The notes: generated by a model from the letters alone, not told the origin. A stretch of DNA of 64,000 bases from Ilumatobacter coccineus YM16-304 (GCF_000348785.1 NC_020520.1:4766182-4830181), one strand, 5' to 3'; counted from the first letter of the stretch, positions 52,064-60,196 are shown. Translations and numbers: made by a program.

Positions 52064-52096
52064 CCGGACGGTTTGTCTCTGAGACAAAGCGTCCGG
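52064..52096 (+). terminator. Palindromic hairpin after the kinase gene
   Basis: It matches the hairpin at 44362-44394 in 32 of 33 positions; the right arm has one mismatch (GAGACAAAGCGTCCGG). It starts immediately after the stop codon. Confidence 0.7.
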
Positions 52097-52162
52097 GGTG
52101 CATGCATTTGGAGGCAATGACCGGTGTGATGCGCGCGGCGTCAGTAGTGTCGAAACATCGCT

Positions 52163-52819
52163 GTGCAGACCGACGACAACGAGCTGGTGGCAGCTGCGAG
52201 GAACGGTGACCGCTTCGCGCTCGATCAGCTGTTGCGACGCCACTACGACCGCATTCATGCCGTCACCAAGCGCATCGCCGGGGGCACTCGCGACGCCGAC
52301 GACGCCTGCCAGGAAGCGCTCATCAAGATCGTGCGCAACCTCCCCAAGTTCGATGGTCGGTCGTCGTTCGGCACCTGGGCGTACCGCATCGCCACCAACG
52401 CTGCGCTCGACGAACTCCGCAAACGCAAGCGTCGGCCCGCACTCCACATGGTCGATGATCGCGACGACGACGCGGGCGGCCCCGTCTCGGTCGACCCGGT
52501 CGACGAGCTCGCGTCGATGCGCGTCGACGCCGTTGCCGACCGGCTCGCGATCGACGAAGCACTCGACGACCTCGACGAAGACTTCCGCACCGTGGTGGTC
52601 ATGCGCGACATCGCCGACCTCGACTATGCCGAGATCGCCGACGTGCTCGAGATCCCGGTCGGCACCGTCAAGTCGCGCATCGCGCGCGGCCGCAAACAGT
52701 TGGCCGATCGGCTGCGTCTCGAGGACCTTCCCGACCTCGTCGCCGATGTGACGTCCGAAACATCGAGAGACATCGGGAACCGCGCTGCCGACTTCGAACG
52801 TCCAACAGATCTGACATGA
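52163..52819 (+). CDS. ECF sigma factor (SigM-like by position)
   Basis: This 218-residue factor starts at GTG. Region 2 is FALDQLLRRHYDRIHAVTKRI and DADDACQEALIKIVRNLPKF. Region 4 is LDEDFRTVVVMRDIADLDYAEIADVLEIPVGTVKSRIARGRKQL. It stands where sigM stands in Mycobacterium, between the mviN locus and trxB, and overlaps the next gene by 4 bases (ATGA). A C-terminal tail of about 30 residues is extra. Targets are unknown. Confidence 0.92.
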   Translation: MQTDDNELVAAARNGDRFALDQLLRRHYDRIHAVTKRIAGGTRDADDACQEALIKIVRNLPKFDGRSSFGTWAYRIATNAALDELRKRKRRPALHMVDDRDDDAGGPVSVDPVDELASMRVDAVADRLAIDEALDDLDEDFRTVVVMRDIADLDYAEIADVLEIPVGTVKSRIARGRKQLADRLRLEDLPDLVADVTSETSRDIGNRAADFERPTDLT

Positions 52820-53925
52820 GCGACACGACCGGAACCCAGGGCGCCGATCCCACGGGCAACGAGCTGCTGGCCAGCGCGTACCTCGACAGCGAGGTCACCG
52901 CCGACGAGCGCGCTCGGGTCGAGTCGAGCCCCGAACTGCTCGCCGAGGTCGAACGCCTCCGCCAGGTCCGCGCCGTCCTCGGCGCCACGACCGAACCGCC
53001 GGCCATCTCGGTCCGCGAAGCGCACCTCGCCGCCGCGCTCGACGTGTGGGATCGCATGCCCGAGAGCGAACGAGCGGGTGAGGTCACCCCGAGCGCCGGG
53101 ATGGACGCGGCAGCCGCAGCCGCCATCTCGACTCCATCGCCCACCTCGCTCGACTCGCGCCGCAACCGCCGCTCGGGTGGTGGCTCGACCAAGTGGCTGC
53201 TCGGCGCCGCCGCCGGTCTCGCCGTCCTCGCCGGGGCGGGCATCGTGCTGCAGGGCCTCGGTTCCGACGACGACAGCGGCGACGCCTCCGAGGCCGGCGA
53301 CGAGCAGGCACCCGCAGCCGAAGCCGTGAGCGAAGACGAGATCGTGTCCGACATGGCCGCCAGCGAGTTCGTCGGCGACGAGGTCGAGAGCGCCCCGATC
53401 GAGGTCAACAGCGACGACGTCGAGGGCGCAGACGGTCGCTTCGACGAGCTCGCCGCCGACGAACCCGCCGAGGAACCGGCCGAGGAAGAAGCCAGTGCCG
53501 AGGTCGCCGCCGAAGAAGCGCCCGCCGACGCCGAAGAAGAGGCACCCGCCGAGGAGTCGTCCGACCCGACCGAGGACCCGACACGCCCGGAGATCGACCT
53601 GTTCCCGTTGCAGACGTCGCAAGACCTCGGCGACTTCGGCGCAGCCGCGGCGTATGCACCCGTCGATCCGAACGCGCCAGCCGACGACGACATCGAACGG
53701 ACCTTCAACACGTGTGACGTGGAGTTCGCCGGGCTCTTCGAGTTCGACACGTTCGCCGGGCCGGCGCTGTATCAGGGAACGCCGGTCATCGTCGCCGTCG
53801 ACATCACCGCCGACCCGCCGAGCGTCATCGCCTACAGCGAGGAGTGCGAGTTCGTCGCCTCTGCGCCGTTGCCGAGCCAAGAGGCCTACGAGCAACGTTC
53901 GCTCGACGAGCAACCCGACACCTGA
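52816..53925 (+). CDS. Putative membrane anti-sigma factor
   Basis: This 369-residue protein has an N-terminal anti-sigma-like helical segment (NELLASAYLDSEVTADERARVESSPELLAEVERL, two blocks) but no zinc ligands. One membrane helix lies near residue 130 (WLLGAAAGLAVLAGAGIVL). An extracellular part of over 200 residues is extremely acidic (runs of EEPAEEEASAEVAAEEAPAD). A C-terminal module with two cysteines follows. It is translationally coupled to the sigma gene, as the anti-SigM gene is in Mycobacterium. Confidence 0.8.
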   Translation: MSDTTGTQGADPTGNELLASAYLDSEVTADERARVESSPELLAEVERLRQVRAVLGATTEPPAISVREAHLAAALDVWDRMPESERAGEVTPSAGMDAAAAAAISTPSPTSLDSRRNRRSGGGSTKWLLGAAAGLAVLAGAGIVLQGLGSDDDSGDASEAGDEQAPAAEAVSEDEIVSDMAASEFVGDEVESAPIEVNSDDVEGADGRFDELAADEPAEEPAEEEASAEVAAEEAPADAEEEAPAEESSDPTEDPTRPEIDLFPLQTSQDLGDFGAAAAYAPVDPNAPADDDIERTFNTCDVEFAGLFEFDTFAGPALYQGTPVIVAVDITADPPSVIAYSEECEFVASAPLPSQEAYEQRSLDEQPDT

Positions 53926-54002
53926 CGCCTGCGACCGCCCACGGCAGCTGGGCGACAGCGATCACGGGCCTGCGCCACCAGACGCACGATCAGGGAGCGA
54001 GC

Positions 54003-54683
54003 TCAGAGGTCGAGTGTGGCCCCTGGTTCGATGCCGGAGCAGCGCACGACCTTGGCCTTCGTCCGCACGAGCAGATCGCGCGGCGCCGCACAGACTCGCT
54101 CGGCGATGATGGCCGCCGTCGAGAGCACCTCGTCGGGAGCCACCAGTTCGTTGGCGAGCCCGATCCGGTGTGCTTCGGCTGCGTCGATCTTCTTGCCGGT
54201 CAGACAGAGCTCACGCGCGATCGAACCGCCGACCAACTCGCGCAGTGGGCCGTAGACGACGTCGCCGAAGGTGAACTCGGGGTGGCTGAACGTCGCCGTG
54301 GTCGACACCACACGCACGTCGCAGCACACCGCCACGTCGAAGCCGCCGGCGAGCGCCGGCCCGTTCACCGCAGCGATCAGCGGAACGGGATACGAGAGCA
54401 GTGTGCGATGCCACCGGTCGGCCGATGCCCAGAGCTGCGTCGCGAAGTCCTCGTCGGCAAAGGCTCGTTCGAACTCGGCGAGGTCGAAGCCGGCCGAGAA
54501 GAACTCCCCCGCCCCGGTGAGCACCACACACTTCGTCTCGTCGTCGGCTGCGAGTCGATCGAGCGCATCGGCCACCGCCTCACGTACGGCGACCGACAAC
54601 GCGTTGCGCTTGGCGGGGCGATCGATCGTCACCGTCGACCAGTGTCCGTGCCGTTCGACCTGGACCAGTGCGTCATCACTCAT
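54003..54683 (-). CDS. Enoyl-CoA hydratase/isomerase family protein
   Basis: This 226-residue crotonase-fold protein is shorter than the usual 255-260. The oxyanion-hole regions are RNALSVAVREAVADAL with GAGEFFSAGFDL, and NGPALAGGFDVAVCCDVR. The catalytic glutamate region is degenerate (FGDVVYGPLRELVG), so it may be an isomerase or thioesterase-like member. It points away from its neighbours and is the only metabolic gene inside the oriC-side cluster. Confidence 0.88.
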   Translation of the reverse strand: MSDDALVQVERHGHWSTVTIDRPAKRNALSVAVREAVADALDRLAADDETKCVVLTGAGEFFSAGFDLAEFERAFADEDFATQLWASADRWHRTLLSYPVPLIAAVNGPALAGGFDVAVCCDVRVVSTTATFSHPEFTFGDVVYGPLRELVGGSIARELCLTGKKIDAAEAHRIGLANELVAPDEVLSTAAIIAERVCAAPRDLLVRTKAKVVRCSGIEPGATLDL

Positions 54684-54814
54684 GTCGCGAAGCTACTCAC
54701 CGCTCGCGACCACCGAGGACGGGACGATGACCCGGATGACGCGAACGACGCGGTTTTCGCGGTTGTCGCGGTCGTTGGAGCCCTGGCGGCAGTTCGCGGC
54801 TAACGTGCTGCCAC

Positions 54815-55141
54815 ATGCCTGGCAATCCGCTGACCGACCCGAACTGGGCCGCCGAGACCACCGACACGGTGGTCCGCTTCGTCGACAACGTCAAGGCCAA
54901 GACCACGAAGCCCGCGGTGCTCGCTGCGCGCGGTCTCGTGTTCGGCCTGCTGGCCGCCTTCCTCGGCCTCTTCGCACTGCTCCTCGTCCTGATCGGCCTC
55001 ACCCGCGGCATCCAAGCGGCGCTCGACGCCGTGGTCGACCATCACCGCTCGGTCTACATCAGCTATTTCATCGTCGGCGGATTATTGAGCCTCATCGGGT
55101 TGTTGCTCTTCAAGAAGCGCAACGCCGAAACCGCGAGCTGA
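54815..55141 (+). CDS. Small membrane protein, phage-holin-like superfamily
   Basis: This 108-residue protein has an amphipathic N-terminus and two membrane segments (ARGLVFGLLAAFLGLFALLLVLIGL and YISYFIVGGLLSLIGLLLF), ending in a basic tail. Such proteins are often annotated as holin-superfamily in actinobacteria, but here it is a normal chromosomal gene before trxB. Confidence 0.75.
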   Translation: MPGNPLTDPNWAAETTDTVVRFVDNVKAKTTKPAVLAARGLVFGLLAAFLGLFALLLVLIGLTRGIQAALDAVVDHHRSVYISYFIVGGLLSLIGLLLFKKRNAETAS

Positions 55142-55217
55142 CCGACCGGGCCCCGTGCCCGCGGCGATGCCGGGGTGATCGGCCCGAACACGATTCATCA
55201 CCCCCAGGAGCATCTCC

Positions 55218-56189
55218 ATGTCTGACACCACCGCCTCGAACGACGCCGTTCGCGAGGTCGTCATCATCGGGTCCGGCCCGGCCGGCCTGACCGCCGCGAT
55301 CTACACCGCTCGCGCCAACCTCGAGCCGCTGCTCATCGAAGGCGAGCCGTCGTCCACGTCCGACCAGCCGGGCGGGCAACTCATGCTCACCACCGACGTC
55401 GAGAACTTCCCCGGCTTCCCCGAGGGCATCATGGGCCCGGAGCTCATGGCCGACATGCGCAAGCAGGCCGAACGCTTCGGCGCGTCGATCGTCACCGACA
55501 AGGTCACCGACGTCGACTTCTCGGAGCGACCGTTCACGATCACCACCCGTGAAGGCTCGTACAAGGCGCAGTCGGTGATCGTGTCGACCGGTGCCCAGTC
55601 GCTGATGCTCGGCCTCGAAGCCGAGAAGCGCCTGATGGGCTACGGCCTCTCCACCTGTGCAACGTGTGACGGGTTCTTCTTCCGCGGCCACAACATCGGC
55701 GTGGTCGGTGGTGGCGACTCCGCGGTGGAGGAAGCCAACTTCCTCACCAAATTCGCCGACAAGGTCACGCTGATCGTGCGCCGTGACGAGCTGCGCGCCA
55801 GCAAGATCATGCAAGACCGGGCCATGAACAACCCGAAGATCGACATCCTGTGGAACACCAGCGTCACCGACCTGATCGGCGACGACAAGCTCGCGGGTGC
55901 CCACATCGTCGACAACGTCACGGGCGCCACCGGCATCCTCGACATCACCGGGCTGTTCATCGCCATCGGCCACAAGCCCAACACCGATCTGTTCCGCGGC
56001 GTGCTCGACATGGACGAGGCGACCGGCTACCTCATCACCAAGCCCGACTCGACGTACACCAACATTCCCGGCGTGTTCGCTTGTGGTGACGTGAAGGACT
56101 CGGTGTATCGCCAGGCGATCACCGCCGCCGGCAGCGGTTGCATGGCGGCGATCGACGCCGAACGCTGGCTCGAAGACCAGCACGACTGA
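55218..56189 (+). CDS. trxB: Thioredoxin reductase
   Basis: This 323-residue FAD/NADPH enzyme reduces thioredoxin. The FAD loop is VVIIGSGPAGLTAAIYTARA, the redox motif CATCDG (in STCATCDGFFF) and the NADPH loop VVGGGDSAVEEANFL. The C-terminal FAD block is GVFACGDVKDSVYRQAITAAGSG. Its partner trxA lies 470 bases downstream. Confidence 0.97.
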   Translation: MSDTTASNDAVREVVIIGSGPAGLTAAIYTARANLEPLLIEGEPSSTSDQPGGQLMLTTDVENFPGFPEGIMGPELMADMRKQAERFGASIVTDKVTDVDFSERPFTITTREGSYKAQSVIVSTGAQSLMLGLEAEKRLMGYGLSTCATCDGFFFRGHNIGVVGGGDSAVEEANFLTKFADKVTLIVRRDELRASKIMQDRAMNNPKIDILWNTSVTDLIGDDKLAGAHIVDNVTGATGILDITGLFIAIGHKPNTDLFRGVLDMDEATGYLITKPDSTYTNIPGVFACGDVKDSVYRQAITAAGSGCMAAIDAERWLEDQHD

Positions 56190-56228
56190 ACGCGGCGTCT
56201 CGGGCTGCCCGGCTGCGAGACTGGCCGC

Positions 56229-56552
56229 ATGATCACGCTGTACTTCGTTCCCACTTGCAGTAAGTCTCGTGGCGCGGCCGCGCTGCTCGACGAACGCGGC
56301 GTCGAGCACACGATCCACGACTACGTGAAAGATCCGCTCGACGAGGCGACGCTCGCCGAACTCGTCACGATGGTCGGGGGCGACCCGACCGACATGGTCC
56401 GCTCCTCCACCGACGCGTCGACGATCGGCGAGGTCGTCGCTCAGCTGCTGGCCGATCCCGCCGACATGCAACGGCCGATCGGTGTGCGTGACGGCAAGGC
56501 GATCATCGCCCGTCCACCCGAGCGCATTCTCGAGCTGCTCGACCACGACTGA
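56229..56552 (+). CDS. ArsC/Spx-family thioredoxin-fold protein
   Basis: This 107-residue protein starts MITLYFVPTCSKSRGAAALL. C10-x3-R14 is the ArsC-type redox site. The helix-rich insertion and the segment RPIGVRDGKAIIARPPERIL match the arsenate reductase (glutaredoxin-dependent type) family. It lies between trxB and trxA. It may reduce arsenate or act as a general redox protein; no other ars genes are present. Confidence 0.88.
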   Translation: MITLYFVPTCSKSRGAAALLDERGVEHTIHDYVKDPLDEATLAELVTMVGGDPTDMVRSSTDASTIGEVVAQLLADPADMQRPIGVRDGKAIIARPPERILELLDHD

Positions 56553-56662
56553 GCACCGCCGGCACACCGTAGAGCACGGCGACGAGGCAGTAGAGTGCCC
56601 GTCGGGAATGAGCTGGACGACCGCCTGGTTGTACTGGTCTGACCTCCCCGAAAGGAATCAAC

Positions 56663-56995
56663 ATGGCAAACGGAATCACCGATCTCTCGACGGCAACGTT
56701 CGACGAAGCGGTCAACGGCGCGGGCAAGCCCGTCGTCGTCGACTTCTGGGCCGAATGGTGTGGGCCCTGCAAGAAGATTGCCCCCATCCTCGAAGAGATC
56801 GCCGGAGAGCGTGACGACGTCACCATCGCCAAGATCAACGTCGACGACAATCCCGACATCGCGATGAAGTTCAACGTCATGTCGATTCCGACGATGATCG
56901 TCTTCAACGAAGGCGAAGTCGCCGGTCGTGTCACCGGTGCGCTCAGCAAGGGCGCCCTTCTCCAGGAGATCGACGGATTTCTCACTTCCCCCTGA
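56663..56995 (+). CDS. trxA: Thioredoxin
   Basis: This 110-residue thioredoxin has the active site WCGPC with C33 and C36, in VVVDFWAEWCGPCKKIAPIL. The cis-proline is in SIPTMIVF. GAAAGGAAT lies 6 bases before the ATG. Its TGA overlaps the presumed CTG start of the next gene. Confidence 0.97.
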   Translation: MANGITDLSTATFDEAVNGAGKPVVVDFWAEWCGPCKKIAPILEEIAGERDDVTIAKINVDDNPDIAMKFNVMSIPTMIVFNEGEVAGRVTGALSKGALLQEIDGFLTSP

Positions 56996-57969
56996 CCCTC
57001 GGTCAACGAGGCGAAGCAATCAGAGACCTACAGCGCCGCCTCGGTGCCGCCGGATTCGCTCCGGACGGTGCCGAGGCGGGCGCTTTTCTCGCGTCCACGG
57101 CCGAGTCCGTCACGGCGTTCCAGACCACTCGGGGCCTACGCCCCAGCGGTGAATGCGACGAGCAGACCTGGCTCGCGCTGATCGAGGCCGGCCGCAAGCT
57201 CGGTGAACGGCTCCTCATGCTCACCGCGCCGATGCTGCGCGGCGACGACGTCACCGAACTGCAGAACGGGCTGAACCACCTCGGCTTCGACTGCGGCCGC
57301 CCCGACGGCATCTTCGGGCCCGCCACGGGCCGCGCGCTCGACGACTTCCAACGCAACTCGGGCCTGCGGGCCGACGGCATCTGTGGGCAACAGACCGTGC
57401 GCACGATCCAGCTGGTCAGCCGTCAGAGCGGAACGGGCCCGGGCGTCGCCTCGATTCGTGAAACCGAGGTGTTCCGGGTCCAGGCCAGCATGTCGGCCCA
57501 GCGTGTGGTGGTCGGACAGTTCGGCGGGCTCAGCTCGATCGCGCGGTCGGTGCGCCGCGGCCTCCGTGAAGCCGGCGCCAACGTCATGCCGACCGACGAG
57601 TACGAGGCCACGGCGCAGGCCGCTGCGGCGAATCGGTTCGGGGCCACGGTGTATCTCGGACTCGAGGCGCTCACCGAGCGAGCGTCCACCGTGTCGTACT
57701 TCGCGGTCCCCTCCTTCGAGTCGATCGGTGGGCGGTCGTTGGCGACGCAGATCGTCAATGCGCTCCACGGTGCACTCGACTGCCCTCCGGAGCTGTCGGG
57801 GATGCGACTCCCGGTACTCCGTGAAACCCGGATGCCCGCAGTGCTGTGCTCGATGGGCCCGGTGCGTGACGTGATCGGTGCCTCACAGGAGATCACCGAC
57901 GCATTGATTCGAGCGGTGGTGGCGTGGAGCGACGCACCGTTCATCGTTGCCGACACGGCGTCCGACTGA
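56992..57969 (+). CDS. cwlM: CwlM-like protein: two PG-binding domains and a degenerate amidase domain
   Basis: This protein of 325 residues starts, most likely, at CTG in a CTGA overlap with trxA; the frame has no ATG, GTG or TTG until 57217. Residues 3-65 are a first peptidoglycan-binding domain (GQRGEAIRDLQRRLGAAGF) and 75-140 a second (RGDDVTELQNGLNHLGFDCG). From about 165 an Amidase_3-like fold follows, but the zinc-site block DPGHGG is missing (VVVGQFGGLSS instead), so it is probably not an enzyme. Mycobacterial CwlM is likewise a regulator of cell-wall synthesis. Confidence 0.85.
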   Translation: MTLGQRGEAIRDLQRRLGAAGFAPDGAEAGAFLASTAESVTAFQTTRGLRPSGECDEQTWLALIEAGRKLGERLLMLTAPMLRGDDVTELQNGLNHLGFDCGRPDGIFGPATGRALDDFQRNSGLRADGICGQQTVRTIQLVSRQSGTGPGVASIRETEVFRVQASMSAQRVVVGQFGGLSSIARSVRRGLREAGANVMPTDEYEATAQAAAANRFGATVYLGLEALTERASTVSYFAVPSFESIGGRSLATQIVNALHGALDCPPELSGMRLPVLRETRMPAVLCSMGPVRDVIGASQEITDALIRAVVAWSDAPFIVADTASD

Positions 57970-58004
57970 CGTCGAAAACCCCTGCTCAGCCTGGGATCGA
58001 GAGG

Positions 58005-58013
58005 TTATCCACA
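58005..58013 (+). promoter_or_regulatory. DnaA box
   Basis: TTATCCACA matches the consensus DnaA box exactly. It is a single copy, so it is not an origin in itself; it may act as a titration or regulatory site near oriC. Confidence 0.6.
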
Positions 58014-58140
58014 GGGTTGTGCCCAGGTTGTGTGTTTCCTTCAACGTCATCTTGAAGACACCCTCACGTCATGTGGTGTTCGCCAGGCAAATCGACCGCG
58101 AACCGCGCGTAAACTCTGAGTGTACAGGTGTTAACTCTCA

Positions 58141-58179
58141 CCCTCACGCGCGAGGTCGCGCGCGACTCTCACGCGCGAG
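58141..58179. repeat. Repeated CTCACGCGCGAG elements 3' of parB
   Basis: CTCACGCGCGAG occurs at 58143-58154 and 58168-58179. The wider block CCCTCACGCGCGAGGT (58141-58156) recurs as its exact inverse at 60108-60123, on the other side of parAB. Confidence 0.7.
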
Positions 58180-58200
58180 TCGAGGGCAGCAGCCGCGTGC

Positions 58201-59133
58201 CTACTGCGTCATCAGTCGATAGATGCGCTCGAGATCCTCGAGATCTGCGAAGTCGATGGCCACCTTGCCGCGCTTTGCACCGAGGTTCACCGACACCCGT
58301 GTCTGCAGATGTTCGGCCAGGAGCTCTTCGAGTTCGAGCAGCCCTGGCGGACGGAGCTTGGTCGCCGGGGTGAGCCCAGCGCCGTCGATCGTCGACCCCG
58401 AACCATCGGCGTCACTCCCCGAGTCGACGTCGGCCCCGCCATCGGCGTCGGCAGCAGGAGCGACCTCGCCGCGGACCGCTTGCTCGACCGCTCGCACCGA
58501 CCAACCTTCGCTGACCGCTTGACGAGCCAGTGCTTCTTGCTGTGCCCGGTCGGGGGTGCCGAGCAACGCTCGCGCGTGACCCGCCGAGAGCTGCCCGTCA
58601 TTGAGCAGTGACTGCACCGCGGGCGGCAGACCCAGCAGACGGATCGTGTTGGTGATCGCTGACCGGCTCTTGCCGACGCGAGTCGAGAGCTGGTCGTGCG
58701 TCAGACCGAAATCTTCGAGCAGTTGCTGGTACGCCGCTGCTTCTTCCAACGGGCTCAGATCCTGGCGATGCAGGTTCTCGACCAGGGCCTGCTCGACGGA
58801 GCTCAGATCACTCGTCGTGCGAACGATCGCTGGGATCGTGGCCAGACCGGCGCGTTGCGCGGCCCGCCAACGGCGCTCGCCGGCGATCAGCTCGTAGGTG
58901 CCTTCTTCGTCGAGCGGGCGAATCAGAATGGGCTGCAAGACGCCCATCTCGGCGATCGACGCCGCCAACTCGACCAGCGCCTCTTCGTCGAAGTGCTCGC
59001 GCGGCTGATTCGGGTTCGGACTGACCGATGCCGTGGTGACTTCGAGCAACTGCGCGTCCGAGCCACCACCTTCGGTCGCTTCTTGCGGGATGAGCGAGCT
59101 GAGTCCCTTTCCGAGTCCGCTACGTCGCGTCAT
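58201..59133 (-). CDS. parB: Chromosome-partitioning protein ParB
   Basis: This 310-residue CTPase/clamp loads at parS and spreads. The N-terminal region has NQPREHFDEEALVELAASIAEMGVLQPILIRP and GERRWRAAQRAGL (CTP-binding box). The parS-reading helix-turn-helix is LTHDQLSTRVGKSRSAITNTIRLLGLP. A C-terminal dimer domain ends the protein. It overlaps parA by 14 bases. An Asp/Gly-rich linker (residues about 225-260) is unusually acidic. Confidence 0.97.
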   Translation of the reverse strand: MTRRSGLGKGLSSLIPQEATEGGGSDAQLLEVTTASVSPNPNQPREHFDEEALVELAASIAEMGVLQPILIRPLDEEGTYELIAGERRWRAAQRAGLATIPAIVRTTSDLSSVEQALVENLHRQDLSPLEEAAAYQQLLEDFGLTHDQLSTRVGKSRSAITNTIRLLGLPPAVQSLLNDGQLSAGHARALLGTPDRAQQEALARQAVSEGWSVRAVEQAVRGEVAPAADADGGADVDSGSDADGSGSTIDGAGLTPATKLRPPGLLELEELLAEHLQTRVSVNLGAKRGKVAIDFADLEDLERIYRLMTQ

Positions 59134-59926
59134 GGTGCACCTCCTTGGCGGCGTCGCGGTAGGCGAGTGCCCCTCGCGACTTGGAATCGAATGTGTTGAT
59201 GGGCTGCCCGAACGACGGGGCTTCCGACAGACGGACGGTTCGCGGGATCACGGAGCGCAGCACTTTGTCGCCGAAGTGCTCACGAACTTCGTCGACCACT
59301 TGCGCCGCGAGTTTGGTACGAGCGTCGTACATGACGCACAGAATGGTGCTGACCTCGAGATCGGGATTGAGATTGCGCTTGACCAGGTCGACGTTGCGAA
59401 GCAACTGACCGAGACCTTCGAGTGCGTAGTACTCACACTGGATCGGGACGAGCACTTCGCGTGCGGCAGCGAGGCCGTTGACGGTCAACAAGCCGAGCGA
59501 CGGGGGACAGTCGATCAAGACGTAGTCGTAGTCGTCCAACACCGCTTCGATCGCCCGCTTCAACCGCTGCTCGCGACTGAACGCCGGCACCAGCTCGATC
59601 TCGGCGCCTGCGAGGTCGAGTGAGGCGGGAGCGACGAACAGATTCTTGACGTCGGTCGGTTCGATGACGTTCTCGAGCGGCTCGTCGTGCATCAGCACGT
59701 GATACATGGAGTGTTCCAGCCCGCGATTCTCGATGCCGAGGCCCGTCGAGGCGTTTCCCTGCGGATCGAGGTCGACGAGCAACGTGCGCAGGCCCATCTC
59801 TGCCAGGGACGCGCCGAGGTTGACCGTGGTGGTGGTCTTGCCGACGCCGCCCTTCTGGTTCGCGATGGCAATGACTCGAGGCAGCGGGTGGGCCGGGCCT
59901 GGTGTAGCGGTGTCGTGGTCTGACAC
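59120..59926 (-). CDS. parA: Chromosome-partitioning ATPase ParA
   Basis: This 268-residue deviant-Walker ATPase starts at GTG, chosen because GGGAG lies 5 bases before it. The P-loop is ANQKGGVGKTTTTVNLG, Walker A' and B motifs are LLVDLDPQGNAS and VLIDCPPSLGLLT, and a C-terminal RTVRLSEAPSFG follows. It works with ParB to segregate origins. A longer frame upstream runs through parS DNA and is rejected. Confidence 0.97.
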   Translation of the reverse strand: MSDHDTATPGPAHPLPRVIAIANQKGGVGKTTTTVNLGASLAEMGLRTLLVDLDPQGNASTGLGIENRGLEHSMYHVLMHDEPLENVIEPTDVKNLFVAPASLDLAGAEIELVPAFSREQRLKRAIEAVLDDYDYVLIDCPPSLGLLTVNGLAAAREVLVPIQCEYYALEGLGQLLRNVDLVKRNLNPDLEVSTILCVMYDARTKLAAQVVDEVREHFGDKVLRSVIPRTVRLSEAPSFGQPINTFDSKSRGALAYRDAAKEVHHDAT

Positions 59927-60070
59927 GTGAACTCCCGTCAAGACGCCCCGAGAAATGGGGCAAGGATGAGTCCACGTACTGTGCCTGATCCCGCCTCGCG
60001 TTACAAGCATTTCGGGCGGGATTCTGCACTCGCCGACGCCGACCGTCTCAGCAGGATGAGGGCCGTCAGA

Positions 60071-60086
60071 TGTTTCACGTGAAACG
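60071..60086. promoter_or_regulatory. parS site 1
   Basis: TGTTTCACGTGAAACG matches the parS consensus TGTTTCACGTGAAACA except for the last base. It lies 145 bases upstream of the parA start. Confidence 0.92.
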
Positions 60087-60107
60087 ACGGTGGAGTGGCG
60101 CGGGCTC

Positions 60108-60123
60108 ACCTCGCGCGTGAGGG
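60108..60123. repeat. Inverted copy of the block found 3' of parB
   Basis: ACCTCGCGCGTGAGGG is the exact reverse complement of 58141-58156. The pair encloses parAB; this copy lies between the two parS sites. Confidence 0.6.
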
Positions 60124-60145
60124 CGAGGGTTCGCAACGGGTCCAG

Positions 60146-60161
60146 TGTTCCACGTGAAACA
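60146..60161. promoter_or_regulatory. parS site 2
   Basis: TGTTCCACGTGAAACA differs from the consensus by one base in the left arm. It lies between rsmG and parA, 60 bases from site 1. Confidence 0.92.
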
Positions 60162-60196
60162 TCCGCCCCGAGTCTGTGACCAGGGACGATGCGGCT

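Larger units (their letters stand above)
57970..58200. other. Convergent gap between the cwlM-like gene and parB
   Basis: I see no gene. It contains one perfect DnaA box and two copies of CTCACGCGCGAG. A related inverted copy of the second sequence lies upstream of parA. Confidence 0.6.

Noticed and set aside
56635..56645. TGGTCTGACCT upstream of trxA, similar to the FadR-type operators
   Set aside because: One arm base is wrong, and trxA has no link to the catabolic island. Chance is likely.
57217..57969. The CwlM-like gene starting at the first ATG
   Set aside because: It would discard a well-conserved first peptidoglycan-binding domain that is coded without a break directly after trxA.
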